64,000 bases of DNA from Erythrobacter litoralis HTCC2594 (GCF_000013005.1 NC_007722.1:1493501-1557500); one strand, 5' to 3'. Positions 55,324 to 63,723 are shown, counted from the stretch's first letter. Notes: generated by a model from the letters alone, not told the origin. Translations and numbers: made by a program.

Positions 55324-55833
55324 TCAATCGGGATGGGCAAAGTCCGTGGCGATCACGATCCGCTCGCCATTCCATTCGACCACCGCGTGCGTCGTCATTG
55401 GCACCATGAAGGTCTTCATGCCCTTCTCCGGCACGGGGTCCTTTGCGATCTCGACGATATCGGTCGCGCCGTAATTGTGAACGTCGATTACTTTACCAAC
55501 GCGCTTGCCCGCATCGGTGACCGCATCAAGGCCGATCAGGTCGGCGAAATAGTATTCGCCCTCTTCCAGCGGCGGCAGCGCCTCGCGCGGGACCGTGAGA
55601 GTCGTACCGCGCAGTTTTTCGGCCTGCTCGCGGCCCTGCACCTCGGCGAAGCGGGCGATCGCGCCGCCCTTGTTGTCGCTACGGACGCTTTTGAGGGTCA
55701 GGGTGCCCTCGTTGAAGCTCGAATGCGCCTTGAGCGCCTCCAGCCCCTCGCCCAGCAGCTTCAGACGCACGTCGCCCCTCACGCCATGCGCGCCGGTAAT
55801 GGCGGCCAGCGTGAGGGGCGTGTTATCGGTCAC
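55324..55833 (-). CDS. rimM: 16S rRNA processing protein RimM
   Basis: RimM binds S19 and assists maturation of the 30S head. The 169-residue product has the N-terminal LAAITGAHGVRGDVRLK, then EYYFADLIGLDAV and the PRC-barrel block GKVIDVHNYGATDIVEI, and ends in IVIATDFAHPD. I use the GTG at 55833, which follows GAGGGTG by 8 nt; a TTG seven codons upstream is possible. A palindromic repeat lies over the start region and fills the gap to rpsP. Confidence 0.94.
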   Translation of the reverse strand: MTDNTPLTLAAITGAHGVRGDVRLKLLGEGLEALKAHSSFNEGTLTLKSVRSDNKGGAIARFAEVQGREQAEKLRGTTLTVPREALPPLEEGEYYFADLIGLDAVTDAGKRVGKVIDVHNYGATDIVEIAKDPVPEKGMKTFMVPMTTHAVVEWNGERIVIATDFAHPD

Positions 55834-55841
55834 TGGCGAGT

Positions 55842-55960
55842 CACCCTCATCCAAGCTTCGCTACCGCGCTGCGCGCGTAAGCTGCGCTATCCTTCTTCAA
55901 GTGGGAGAAGGATACGAAGGCTTGGCGACGTAAGGCGCCTAGCCGCAGTTGGATGAAGGT
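55842..55960. repeat. Long interrupted palindrome between rpsP and rimM
   Basis: The outer arms (CACCCTCATCCAA and TTGGATGAAGGT) are inverted copies. Inside is a hairpin with an 8-bp stem (ATCCTTCT / AGAAGGAT, 55889-55913). The repeat overlaps the ribosome-binding region of rimM, so it could affect rimM translation. Confidence 0.65.
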
Positions 55961-55970
55961 CGCCGCCAGC

Positions 55971-56591
55971 TCAGTCAGCCTTCTCTTCGTCGGCCTTTTC
56001 TTCACCGGCGGTGTCGTCGGCCTGCTCGTTGGCCGGGCCGCCTTCGGCCTGTTCTTCGGCCATGGCGGTCTTCTCTTCGTCCGAAGCGTCGGCCGGGGTT
56101 TCGTCTTCGACTGCATCGGCGACGGCTTCTGCAGTTTCGTCCGACTTGACCGAACCGGTCGCGGTGTTCTCGTTGCTGGCTTCTTCCGCAGCGGCATCTT
56201 CAGCCGGAGCTTCGGCAGATTCGGCTTCGGCCGCCTTCTTGGCTTCCTCGGCTTCGGCAGCCTTGGCGGCCTTTTCTTCGGCGCGCTCCTTGGCGGCTTC
56301 GCCCGGCTCACCCTTCTGCGGGTTGTTGCGCGGCGCGCGCTCCATGATGCCGGCGGCATCGAGGAAACGGAGCACGCGGTCGCTCGGCTTGGCGCCGACA
56401 CCCAGCCAGTGGCGGGCACGGTCCTCGTCGAGCTTCACGCGGCCTTCGTCGTCCTTGGGCAGCATCGGATTGTAGATACCGATCTGCTCGAGATACTTGC
56501 CGTCACGCGGGCTGCGCTCGTCGGCGACGACGATGCGGTAATAGGGGCGCTTCTTCGCGCCACCGCGCGACAAACGGATTGCAACTGCCAT
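55971..56591 (-). CDS. rpsP: 30S ribosomal protein S16 with ~115-residue acidic C-terminal tail
   Basis: S16 is a 30S assembly protein. Residues 1-~85 are normal ([20 protein letters not shown], then [14 protein letters not shown] and [14 protein letters not shown]). The protein is 206 residues; typical S16 is 80-90. From about residue 93 it has a low-complexity tail of Ala, Glu, Lys and Asp (for example [20 protein letters not shown]) that is highly charged and probably disordered. The tail stays in frame with no stop, so it is genuine. It follows ffh and precedes rimM, as in the canonical operon. Confidence 0.96.
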   Translation of the reverse strand: MAVAIRLSRGGAKKRPYYRIVVADERSPRDGKYLEQIGIYNPMLPKDDEGRVKLDEDRARHWLGVGAKPSDRVLRFLDAAGIMERAPRNNPQKGEPGEAAKERAEEKAAKAAEAEEAKKAAEAESAEAPAEDAAAEEASNENTATGSVKSDETAEAVADAVEDETPADASDEEKTAMAEEQAEGGPANEQADDTAGEEKADEEKAD

Positions 56592-56628
56592 TTTAACTCA
56601 CCTTTCCAAATCAAATCACTGAAATTGC

Positions 56629-58131
56629 TTACTTGTCTTTGTCCAAAATCGCGCGAAGATCGGGCGGTAGAGTGTTGGGATCGACCGATGGACCCTTGCC
56701 TCCAGGTCCGCCGAGACCGGGCAGGTTCGGCATCCCGCCGCCTCCGCCCATCCCGCCGAGACCGCCAAGGCCGCCACCACCGCCGCCGAACATGGAAGCG
56801 AGGCCCTTGAGCCCGCCCATCTTCTTGATCTGCTTCATCGCCCGGCTCATTTCCTGGTGCATCTTCATCACCTTGTTCACTTCCTGAACCGAAGTGCCCG
56901 AGCCGGCCGCCACACGCTTCTTGCGCTTGGCATTGAGGAGGGCCGGATTGGCGCGTTCCTTGGGCGTCATCGAGCCCATGATCGCGTCCATATGGACCAG
57001 CACCTTGTCGTCCATATCGGCCGCGGCCATCGCCGCCTTGGCCTTCTTCATGCCGGGCATCATGCCGGCAATCGCGCCGATCCCGCCCATGTTCTGCATC
57101 TGCCTGAGCTGCATGCGCAGGTCGTTGAGGTCGAACTTGCCCTTCTCCATGCGCTTGGCGAGCGCTTCGGCTTCTTCGACCTTGATGTTCTCGGCGGCTT
57201 TCTCGACCAGCGAGACGACATCGCCCATGCCGAGGATGCGATCGGCCACCCGCGCCGGATGGAACGCCTCGATCGCGTCGAGCTTTTCGCCGGTACCGGC
57301 AAACTTGATCGGCTTGCCAGTGACCGCGCGCATGGAAAGCGCCGCGCCGCCGCGCGCATCGCCATCCATCCGGGTGAGAACCACGCCGGTGAGCGGCACT
57401 TCGTCGGAGAAATTCTGCGCGACATTGACCGCGTCCTGCCCGGTCAGGCTGTCGACGACGAGCAGCACTTCGGTCGGCGCGGAAACACCGGCGACGGCCT
57501 TCATCTCCGCCATCAGCGCCTCGTCGACATGCAGGCGGCCTGCGGTATCGAGCAGCAGCACGTCGACATTCTGCAGGCGCGCGGCTTCGAGCGCGCGGCG
57601 GGCGATATCGACCGGCTGCTGGCCCTGCACGATCGGCAGAGTCGCGACGTCTACCTGCTCGCCCAGCACCGCCAGCTGCTCCTGCGCGGCCGGTCGATTG
57701 ACGTCGAGCGAAGCCATCATCGGCTTCTTGCCGTGCTTCTCGCGGATATATTTCGAAAGCTTGGCGGTGGTGGTGGTCTTACCCGAGCCTTGCAGGCCAA
57801 CCATCATGATCACGACCGGCGGCTTGGCTTCGAGCGTGAGCGGGACATGGCCCTGCTCGCCGTCGTCCCCACCGAGCATCGCCACCAGCTCGTCATTGAC
57901 GATCTTGATGACCTGCTGGCCCGGCGTGACCGATTTGAGGACATCTTCGCCGACGGCTTTTTCCGTGACCTTATCGATAAAGCTCTTGGCAACCGGCAAC
58001 GCCACGTCTGCTTCGAGCAGCGCAATCCGTACTTCGCGCATCGCATCGCGCACGTCCTGCTCGCGCAGCGCCCCCCGGCCGCGCAGGCGGTCGAACGTGC
58101 TACCAAGGCGATCGGACAGTGCGTCGAACAT
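56629..58131 (-). CDS. ffh: Signal recognition particle protein Ffh
   Basis: Ffh binds SRP RNA and signal sequences to bring inner-membrane proteins to the membrane. The 500-residue protein has the N domain, the G domain with GLQGSGKTTTTAKL (~107), DTAGRLHVDEAL and TRMDGDARGGAAL, and the Met-rich M domain (~330-450). A Gly-rich tail (~455-490) follows. It heads the ffh-rpsP-rimM-trmD-rplS block, with only 37 nt before rpsP. Confidence 0.97.
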   Translation of the reverse strand: MFDALSDRLGSTFDRLRGRGALREQDVRDAMREVRIALLEADVALPVAKSFIDKVTEKAVGEDVLKSVTPGQQVIKIVNDELVAMLGGDDGEQGHVPLTLEAKPPVVIMMVGLQGSGKTTTTAKLSKYIREKHGKKPMMASLDVNRPAAQEQLAVLGEQVDVATLPIVQGQQPVDIARRALEAARLQNVDVLLLDTAGRLHVDEALMAEMKAVAGVSAPTEVLLVVDSLTGQDAVNVAQNFSDEVPLTGVVLTRMDGDARGGAALSMRAVTGKPIKFAGTGEKLDAIEAFHPARVADRILGMGDVVSLVEKAAENIKVEEAEALAKRMEKGKFDLNDLRMQLRQMQNMGGIGAIAGMMPGMKKAKAAMAAADMDDKVLVHMDAIMGSMTPKERANPALLNAKRKKRVAAGSGTSVQEVNKVMKMHQEMSRAMKQIKKMGGLKGLASMFGGGGGGLGGLGGMGGGGGMPNLPGLGGPGGKGPSVDPNTLPPDLRAILDKDK

Positions 58132-58386
58132 GCGTTACTCGAACTCCTGCAGGACCTACGGAGGTCCCGAATGCGAAAAACGCCGGCGGACGAAAACTCG
58201 TCGGCCAGCGTGCGAAGCAATTGCTCCGGCTTTGTATCTCAAATCCAGTCGCCTGAATTTCGGTTCTGGCCGGAAGCGAAAATGATGGGTTTCGAGAACC
58301 GGCGCGCAGCGGACAGTCAGTCCGTGAGCACTGGAAGCGCAGAAAACCGCCATTTGCAGCCCGGCCAGGACCGAAAGACAGGTGAC

Positions 58387-58462
58387 TGGTGGAGCCTAGC
58401 GGGATCGAACCGCTGACCTCAACACTGCCAGTGTTGCGCTCTCCCAGCTGAGCTAAGGCCCC
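58387..58462 (-). tRNA. tRNA-Ala (anticodon GGC)
   Basis: A 76-nt cloverleaf on the minus strand, GGGGCCTTAGCTCAGCTGGG to AGGCTCCACCA. The acceptor stem pairs with one G-U, the anticodon loop is CTGGCAG with anticodon GGC, the T-loop is GTTCGATCC and CCA is encoded. The 255 nt from ffh to this gene hold nothing I recognise. Confidence 0.95.
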
Positions 58463-58482
58463 GTTCCAGTCATGTGAAGCGC

Positions 58483-58488
58483 ACTATA
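58483..58488 (-). promoter_or_regulatory. Candidate -10 element for tRNA-Ala
   Basis: TATAGT on the minus strand lies 20 nt before the first tRNA base. No convincing -35 is seen at 17-18 nt. Confidence 0.35.
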
Positions 58489-58506
58489 CAGCATGCCTCC
58501 CCTCGC

Positions 58507-58537
58507 GGGAAGCGGCGCTTTAGAAAAGCGGCTTCCC
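58507..58537. repeat. Stem-loop between FYDLN gene and tRNA-Ala
   Basis: GGGAAGC..CGCTTT pairs with AAAGCG..GCTTCCC around AGA with a two-base bulge. It could end the FYDLN gene transcript, but no T-run follows. Confidence 0.5.
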
Positions 58538-58604
58538 AAGCGCAAGGGAAATTTGAAGCGGCGCCCCGCGGCTGGCGACGAACCCACCACAAGGGCGCGA
58601 CGCT

Positions 58605-58931
58605 TCAGGACTCGTCGTCGCTTTCGTCGCCCTTGCCTTTCGACACGCCAAGGTCGTCGTCGCCGCCGAGGTCGACCTCGTTGTCAGGGCTGTCGTCGTC
58701 TTCGTCGACGTCGATATCGAGATCGTCATCGGCAAGGTCGCTATCGGCCTCGCTGTCTTTCTTCTTCTTTTCTTCTTCGAACGGGATCGGCTGCTTGGTC
58801 TTCAGCACCGGCTCCGGCGTCCATTCCTCGCCGCATTCGATGCAGGTGACGGGGTCGTCCTTGCCGAGATCGTAAAAGCGGGTCCCGCATTTGGGGCAGG
58901 TCCGCTTGGTGCCCCATTCTGGCTTGGCCAT
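58605..58931 (-). CDS. FYDLN-acid (TIGR02300) family protein
   Basis: A 108-residue conserved alphaproteobacterial protein of unknown function. The N-terminus reads MAKPEWGTKRTCPKCGTRFY with the naming motif FYDLGKDDPV, and the two Cys pairs (CPKC, CIEC) form a zinc ribbon. The C-terminal half is an acidic, low-complexity tail rich in Asp. It is divergent from aroA, a common position for this family. The zinc ribbon suggests nucleic-acid or protein binding. Confidence 0.92.
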   Translation of the reverse strand: MAKPEWGTKRTCPKCGTRFYDLGKDDPVTCIECGEEWTPEPVLKTKQPIPFEEEKKKKDSEADSDLADDDLDIDVDEDDDSPDNEVDLGGDDDLGVSKGKGDESDDES

Positions 58932-59048
58932 AACTCACTGTTCCTTTGGTCGGGGCGGCAGGATCGCCGGACACCCGCGAAAATTCTCTATCTTGATGGG
59001 TAATAGAAGGCCCCGAATCAAGAGCGCGGCGCGCCTTGCCATAGGGGC

Positions 59049-60440
59049 ATGGCGCTGTCAAAAGCCGCGCCCGTGACAAATGCCGTGACAGACGCCCCGA
59101 TCCCGCATCGTTTTACCGCCCCGGGCCCGCTCACGGGGCGCATCCGCGTGCCCGGCGACAAGTCGATCAGCCATCGCTCGATCATGCTCGGCGCGCTGGC
59201 GATCGGCGAGACGCGCGTCACCGGCCTGCTCGAAGGCGAAGACGTGATGGCGACCGCCGCAGCGATGCGGGCAATGGGCGCGCAGGTCCTTCGACAGGCT
59301 CAGGATGGTCGGGCTGATGCCGAATGGCGCGTGCATGGCGTCGGCGTCGGCGGGTTGCTCCAGCCGCGCACCGCGCTCGATATGGGCAATAGCGGCACTT
59401 CGACACGGCTGCTGATGGGCCTCGTCGCCAGCCACGGCATCACCGCGACCTTTATCGGCGATGCGAGCCTCTCGGGACGCCCGATGAGCCGCGTGACAGA
59501 GCCGCTCGGCCGGATGGGTGCCCAGTTTCACGGTGCTTCGGGCGGAACCTTGCCAATCACCATGGAAGGCCTCTGCCCCGCCGTGCCGATCGAGTACCGG
59601 CTGCCGGTCGCCAGCGCGCAGGTGAAGAGCGCGGTGATGCTCGCCGCACTCAACACGCCGGGCATCACGACCGTGATCGAGCCGGTGCCGACGCGCGATC
59701 ATTCGGAGCGGATGCTCAAGGGCTTCGGTGCGGATGTCGAAATCGAGGAGGTGGATGGCGCCACAGGGCGGGAACGCGCGATCCGCGTGCGCGGCGAGGC
59801 GGACCTGCAGCCGCAGATTATCGAGGTGCCGGGCGATCCCTCCTCCGCCGCCTTCTTCGTCGTCGCGGCGCTGCTGGTCGAAGGCAGCGATCTCGTGATC
59901 GAAAATGTCGGTCTCAACCCGACCCGTGCGGGCCTGTTCGAAGTGCTGCGCCAGATGGGCGGGCACATCGAGGAGATGAACACCCGCGAGGTCGGCGGAG
60001 AGCCGGTCGCGGACCTGCGGGTCAGGCATTCGGCGCTGACCGGCATCGAGGTCGATCCAGCCATCGCGCCGAGCATGATCGACGAATTCCCCGTGCTGTT
60101 CGTCGCCGCTTCGCTGGCCGAAGGCACGACCACCACCAGCGGTCTCGAAGAATTGCGCGTCAAGGAAAGCGACCGTCTTGCCGCGATGGCCGCTGCCCTG
60201 ACTGGTGCAGGCGCGACCATCGAAGAGCGAGAGGATGGCCTGGTGATCCATGGCACCGGGGGCGCACCCCTGCGCGGCTCTGCCAACAGCGCTACCCAAA
60301 CGCTGTTAGACCACCGCATCGCCATGAGCATGGCCGTGGCCGGCCTCGCCAGCCGTGACGGTGTCGAGGTGGACGATACGCGCCCCATCGCCACGAGCTT
60401 TCCGAACTTTATGGCGTTACTGGGGGGGGCGGTGCGATGA
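59049..60440 (+). CDS. aroA: 3-phosphoshikimate 1-carboxyvinyltransferase (EPSP synthase), class II-like
   Basis: AroA joins phosphoenolpyruvate to shikimate 3-phosphate on the way to chorismate. The 463-residue protein has IRVPGDKSISHRS, GDASLSGRPM, SAQVKSAVMLAALNTPGITT, EVPGDPSSAAFFVVAALL, EELRVKESDRLA and TLDHRIAMS-like LDHRIAMSM. These match the class II (CP4-type) branch. The active-site loop reads GNSGTSTRL, with Gly where CP4 has Ala. Residues ~80-92 (VLRQAQDGRADAE) derive from a repeat at 59287-59305. CBU_0592-type, cmk and rpsA genes follow on the same strand. Confidence 0.95.
   Translation: MALSKAAPVTNAVTDAPIPHRFTAPGPLTGRIRVPGDKSISHRSIMLGALAIGETRVTGLLEGEDVMATAAAMRAMGAQVLRQAQDGRADAEWRVHGVGVGGLLQPRTALDMGNSGTSTRLLMGLVASHGITATFIGDASLSGRPMSRVTEPLGRMGAQFHGASGGTLPITMEGLCPAVPIEYRLPVASAQVKSAVMLAALNTPGITTVIEPVPTRDHSERMLKGFGADVEIEEVDGATGRERAIRVRGEADLQPQIIEVPGDPSSAAFFVVAALLVEGSDLVIENVGLNPTRAGLFEVLRQMGGHIEEMNTREVGGEPVADLRVRHSALTGIEVDPAIAPSMIDEFPVLFVAASLAEGTTTTSGLEELRVKESDRLAAMAAALTGAGATIEEREDGLVIHGTGGAPLRGSANSATQTLLDHRIAMSMAVAGLASRDGVEVDDTRPIATSFPNFMALLGGAVR
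59287..59305. repeat. Half-copy of the trmD-type repeat inside aroA
   Basis: TCCTTCGACAGGCTCAGGA is the same core as the arms of the 93-bp element in trmD, here as a single arm translated in frame as LRQAQDG. Family members without an insert go directly from the GAQV-type strand to WRVHGVG. Confidence 0.75.
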
Positions 60441-60453
60441 CCTCCTATGTCTC

Positions 60454-60539
60454 CATCGCCCCGGACTTGATCCGGGGTCCCGCTCCTTCTGGCCTTGGAC
60501 GAAAGGCAGCGGGATTCCGGCTCGGGGGCCGGGATGACG
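60454..60539. repeat. Intergenic palindromic repeat (CGTCAT type) between aroA and next gene
   Basis: CATCGCCCCGGACTTGATCC at the left and GGGATGACG at the right are inverted arms of the repeat family also found at 33845, 49565 and 63567. The arms are less perfect than at 49565. Confidence 0.7.
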
Positions 60540-60558
60540 AAGGGAGAGGGGTATTATC

Positions 60559-60825
60559 ATGCCGCTAGACTGGGCCTCGCTCGTCGGCTTCGTCGGCACC
60601 GCGTGTATCATCGGCGCCTATGCCTATCTTACGCTGTCCGACGCGACCAATCCCTACGTCCTGCACGGCACCAATCTCACCGGAGCCGCTCTCCTGACGG
60701 TTTCGCTGCTGGTCCACACCAACTGGCCCAGCCTCGTGCTGGAAGGCTTCTGGGCAGCGATCGCCATCACCGGGCTGGTGAAAGCGGCCAGGGCGCACAA
60801 GGCCCGAAAGGAAGTAATGCCGTGA
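60559..60825 (+). CDS. CBU_0592-type small membrane protein
   Basis: An 88-residue inner-membrane protein with three hydrophobic helices (~8-27, 37-54 and 60-75), ending in a basic tail (KAARAHKARKEVMP). It resembles the CBU_0592 family of unknown function. The stop overlaps the GTG start of cmk (GTGA), so it is translated from the aroA-cmk transcript. Confidence 0.8.
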   Translation: MPLDWASLVGFVGTACIIGAYAYLTLSDATNPYVLHGTNLTGAALLTVSLLVHTNWPSLVLEGFWAAIAITGLVKAARAHKARKEVMP

Positions 60826-61445
60826 TCATCGCAGTCGATGGCCCCACCGCTTCGGGCAAGGGCACCATAGCCAAGGCGCTGGCCGAGCACTTCGGCCTGC
60901 CGCATCTCGACACCGGGCTGCTCTATCGCGCGGTCGGCCGACAGGTGCAGCTAAATGGCGGCGATCCCGACGATCCGGCGCAGGCTCTCGCCGCCTGCGA
61001 CTTTGCCGATGCCCTGCTGGACGACGCTGCCCTGCGCTCGGAAGAAACAGGCGGGCTGGCGAGCCAGGTCTCGGTCCATCCGGAGGTCCGGCAGGCGCTG
61101 CTCGAGCGTCAGCGCGCTTTCGCCAGCCAGCCGGGCGGCGCGGTGCTCGACGGGCGCGACATCGGCACGGTGATCGCGCCCGATGCCGACGTGAAGCTGT
61201 TCGTCACCGCCAGCGTCCACAAGCGCGCCATGCGTCGTTGGCTAGAGATGACCGGCCGCGAGATCGAGATCTCGCTCGACGCGATCGAACAGGACATAGT
61301 CAGGCGTGACGCGCGCGATATCGGACGCAAGGACGCGCCGCTCAAGGCCGCTCCCGATGCGCTGATCTTCGATACGACGGAGTTCGACAGAGATCAGGCG
61401 ATTGCCGAGGCGATCGCGGCTGTGGAAGCGGCCCTAGCAAACTGA
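60822..61445 (+). CDS. cmk: Cytidylate kinase
   Basis: Cmk phosphorylates CMP and dCMP. The 207-residue product starts from a GTG that overlaps the previous stop and reads IIAVDGPTASGKGTIAKALA, then PHLDTGLLYRAVG and VLDGRDIGTVIAPDADVKLFV, all as expected. RRDARDIGRKDAPLKAA is the C-terminal signature. It is followed by a 373-nt leader before rpsA, as in other alphaproteobacteria. Confidence 0.96.
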   Translation: MIIAVDGPTASGKGTIAKALAEHFGLPHLDTGLLYRAVGRQVQLNGGDPDDPAQALAACDFADALLDDAALRSEETGGLASQVSVHPEVRQALLERQRAFASQPGGAVLDGRDIGTVIAPDADVKLFVTASVHKRAMRRWLEMTGREIEISLDAIEQDIVRRDARDIGRKDAPLKAAPDALIFDTTEFDRDQAIAEAIAAVEAALAN

Positions 61446-61818
61446 GCCCTTTCCTACAGTGTCGGCGATGTGGCTAGGTGCGCTCGATGCAAAGCTGTGC
61501 CCTCACCCGTTCGTGCAAACCATCATACCCGAAACGGGGGTATCCGGCCGCCCGCATCTTTTCCCGCCCAGGACTGTGGTCCATGCGGTCCATGTCTCCG
61601 AATTTCCCATTTCCCTTGCAATCGTACCGCCTTTCGCCTAGGCGCGCGCCCGTTCTTACGCATCTTCCGATCGAAAGGACCTGCGCGACGGCATTCGGCC
61701 CCGCGCAGATGTCGGCCTCTTGCCCTGCTAGCCCTCGCAATGGTGCGTGGGAGGCAGTTTAAGACCCGGAGAAAAACTCCGTGGCCGGTAGCTAACAGTG
61801 AACGGGAAACCCCAACCT
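61446..61818 (+). other. rpsA leader region without a supported gene
   Basis: These 373 nt hold no convincing coding frame. Hairpins include CTGCGCG..CGCGCAG (61681-61708) and CGGAG-AAAAA-CTCCG (61767-61781), the latter ~40 nt before the rpsA start. A long leader is consistent with feedback control by S1, but I cannot match it to a named RNA family. No terminator for cmk is visible. Confidence 0.5.
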
Positions 61819-63525
61819 ATGGCAACTTCTGCCAACCCTACGCGCGACGATTTCGAAGCGCTTCTCAACGAACAGCTCGGCGGGGCCGGCGACGAAGGCT
61901 TTGAAGGCCGCGTCGTGAAAGGCACCGTCACCGCAGTCGAAAACGGCTTTGCGGTCATCGATGTCGGCCTCAAGAGCGAAGGCCGCGTCGATCTCAAGGA
62001 ATTCATGCGCGGCGAAGACGAGCACGGCCTCGAAGTCGGCTCGGAAGTCGAAGTCTTCGTGGACCGCGTCGAGAACGCCGATGGCGAAGCGATGCTCAGC
62101 CGCGACCGCGCCCGCCGCGAAGCCGCCTGGGACAAGCTCGAAAACGAATTCGGCGAAGGCAAGCGCGTCGAAGGCCGCATTTTCGGCCGCGTCAAGGGCG
62201 GCTTCACCGTCGACCTCGACGGCGCCGTGGCCTTCCTGCCCGGATCGCAGGTCGACATCCGTCCCGTCCGCGATGTCACCCCGCTCATGGACCAGCCGCA
62301 GCCGTTCCAGATCCTCAAGATGGACCGTCGCCGCGGCAATATCGTCGTCTCGCGCCGTGCCGTCCTTGAAGAAACCCGTGCCGAACAGCGCAGCGAACTG
62401 ATCAACGACCTCGCCGAAAACCAGGTCATCGACGGCGTCGTCAAGAACATCACCGACTACGGCGCCTTCGTCGATCTCGGCGGCATCGACGGCCTGCTGC
62501 ATGTCACCGACATGAGCTACAAGCGCGTCAACCACCCGAGCGAAGTGATCGAGATCGGCCAGACCGTGACCGTCCAGATCATCCGCATCAACGAGGAAAC
62601 CCAGCGCATCAGCCTCGGCATGAAGCAGCTGGAAAGCGATCCGTGGGACGGCGTGTCGGCCAAGTATCCGGTGGGCATGAAGCTGACCGGTACCGTCACC
62701 AACATCACCGAATACGGCGCTTTCGTCGAGCTGGAGCCGGGCATCGAAGGCCTGGTCCACGTCAGCGAAATGAGCTGGACCAAGAAGAACGTCCACCCGG
62801 GCAAGATCGTCAGCACTTCGCAGGAAGTCGAAGTCATGGTCCTCGAAGTCGACAGCGAGAAGCGCCGCATTTCGCTCGGTCTCAAGCAGGCCCAGCGCAA
62901 TCCTTGGGAAGAGTTCGCCGAGAAGCATCCGGTGGGCACCGAAGTCGAAGGCGAAGTCAAGAACGCCACCGAATTCGGCCTCTTCATCGGCCTCGACGGC
63001 GATGTGGACGGCATGGTCCACATGTCGGATATCGCCTGGGGCATCTCGGGCGAAGACGCGCTGGCGCTCCACCGCAAGGGTGAGCAGGTCAAGGCCGTCG
63101 TTCTCGACGTCGATACCGACAAGGAGCGTATCAGCCTCGGCATGAAGCAGCTCGAAAAGGGCGCACCGAGCGCCGATGGTGCCGACACCAGCAGCCTGCG
63201 CAAGGGCCAGACGGTTACCGTCACCGTGCTCGAAGTCCGCGATGGCGGGCTGGAAGTGCAGGTCGGCGACGACGGCGCGACGGGCTTCATCAAGCGTTCG
63301 GATCTCGGCCGCGACCGTGACGAGCAGCGTCCGGATCGCTTCCAGGCCGGCCAGAAGGTCGACGCCATGATCACCGGCTTCGACCGTTCGAAGAAGCCGA
63401 ACTTCTCGATCAAGGCGCGGCAGATCGCCGAAGAGAAGGAAGCGGTGCAGCAGTTCGGTTCTTCGGACAGCGGCGCCTCGCTCGGCGACATCCTCGGCGA
63501 AGCGCTCAAGGGCAAGGAAGACTGA
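61819..63525 (+). CDS. rpsA: 30S ribosomal protein S1
   Basis: S1 captures mRNA on the 30S. The 568-residue protein starts MATSANPTRDDFEALLNEQL and has six S1 repeats (~34-100, 115-183, 200-268, 285-353, 372-440, 455-525). Repeats 3-5 carry the ITDYGAFVDL / ITEYGAFVEL / ATEFGLFIGL core with GLVHVSEMSW-type endings. The frame is open seven codons upstream to a GTG; the ATG at 61819 matches the family. A terminator follows at 63661. Confidence 0.97.
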   Translation: MATSANPTRDDFEALLNEQLGGAGDEGFEGRVVKGTVTAVENGFAVIDVGLKSEGRVDLKEFMRGEDEHGLEVGSEVEVFVDRVENADGEAMLSRDRARREAAWDKLENEFGEGKRVEGRIFGRVKGGFTVDLDGAVAFLPGSQVDIRPVRDVTPLMDQPQPFQILKMDRRRGNIVVSRRAVLEETRAEQRSELINDLAENQVIDGVVKNITDYGAFVDLGGIDGLLHVTDMSYKRVNHPSEVIEIGQTVTVQIIRINEETQRISLGMKQLESDPWDGVSAKYPVGMKLTGTVTNITEYGAFVELEPGIEGLVHVSEMSWTKKNVHPGKIVSTSQEVEVMVLEVDSEKRRISLGLKQAQRNPWEEFAEKHPVGTEVEGEVKNATEFGLFIGLDGDVDGMVHMSDIAWGISGEDALALHRKGEQVKAVVLDVDTDKERISLGMKQLEKGAPSADGADTSSLRKGQTVTVTVLEVRDGGLEVQVGDDGATGFIKRSDLGRDRDEQRPDRFQAGQKVDAMITGFDRSKKPNFSIKARQIAEEKEAVQQFGSSDSGASLGDILGEALKGKED

Positions 63526-63566
63526 CGATGCAGCTTGGTGCCCGCGCAAGCGGGTGCCTAGCGAAC

Positions 63567-63648
63567 CGTCATCCCGGACTTGATCCGGGATCTTTATCGG
63601 TCAATCCCGACTTGGCTGTATGAGATCCCAGCTTTCGCTGGGATGACG
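63567..63648. repeat. Intergenic palindromic repeat (CGTCAT type) after rpsA
   Basis: The left arm CGTCATCCCGGACTTGATCC and the right arm (GATCCCAGCTTTCGCTGGGA then TGACG) frame two inner hairpins. The right arm is the same as that at 49621-49645. Confidence 0.8.
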
Positions 63649-63660
63649 ATGAGGATGAAA

Positions 63661-63692
63661 GGCCCGCCTTCCGATGGAGTGGCGGGCCTTTT
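63661..63692 (+). terminator. Rho-independent terminator after rpsA
   Basis: GGCCCGCC (63661-63668) pairs with GGCGGGCC (63681-63688) around a 12-nt loop, followed by TTTTCT. It ends the aroA-cmk-rpsA transcript. Confidence 0.88.
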
Positions 63693-63723
63693 CTATTGCG
63701 GGTCAGCGATGTAGGCTCAGTGC

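Noticed and set aside
61474..61740. 88-codon minus-strand frame in the rpsA leader
   Set aside because: No ribosome-binding site or domain; the region is better explained as an untranslated leader.
61792..63549. 585-codon minus-strand frame opposite rpsA
   Set aside because: It repeats with the S1 repeats of the sense strand, as expected for a shadow frame.
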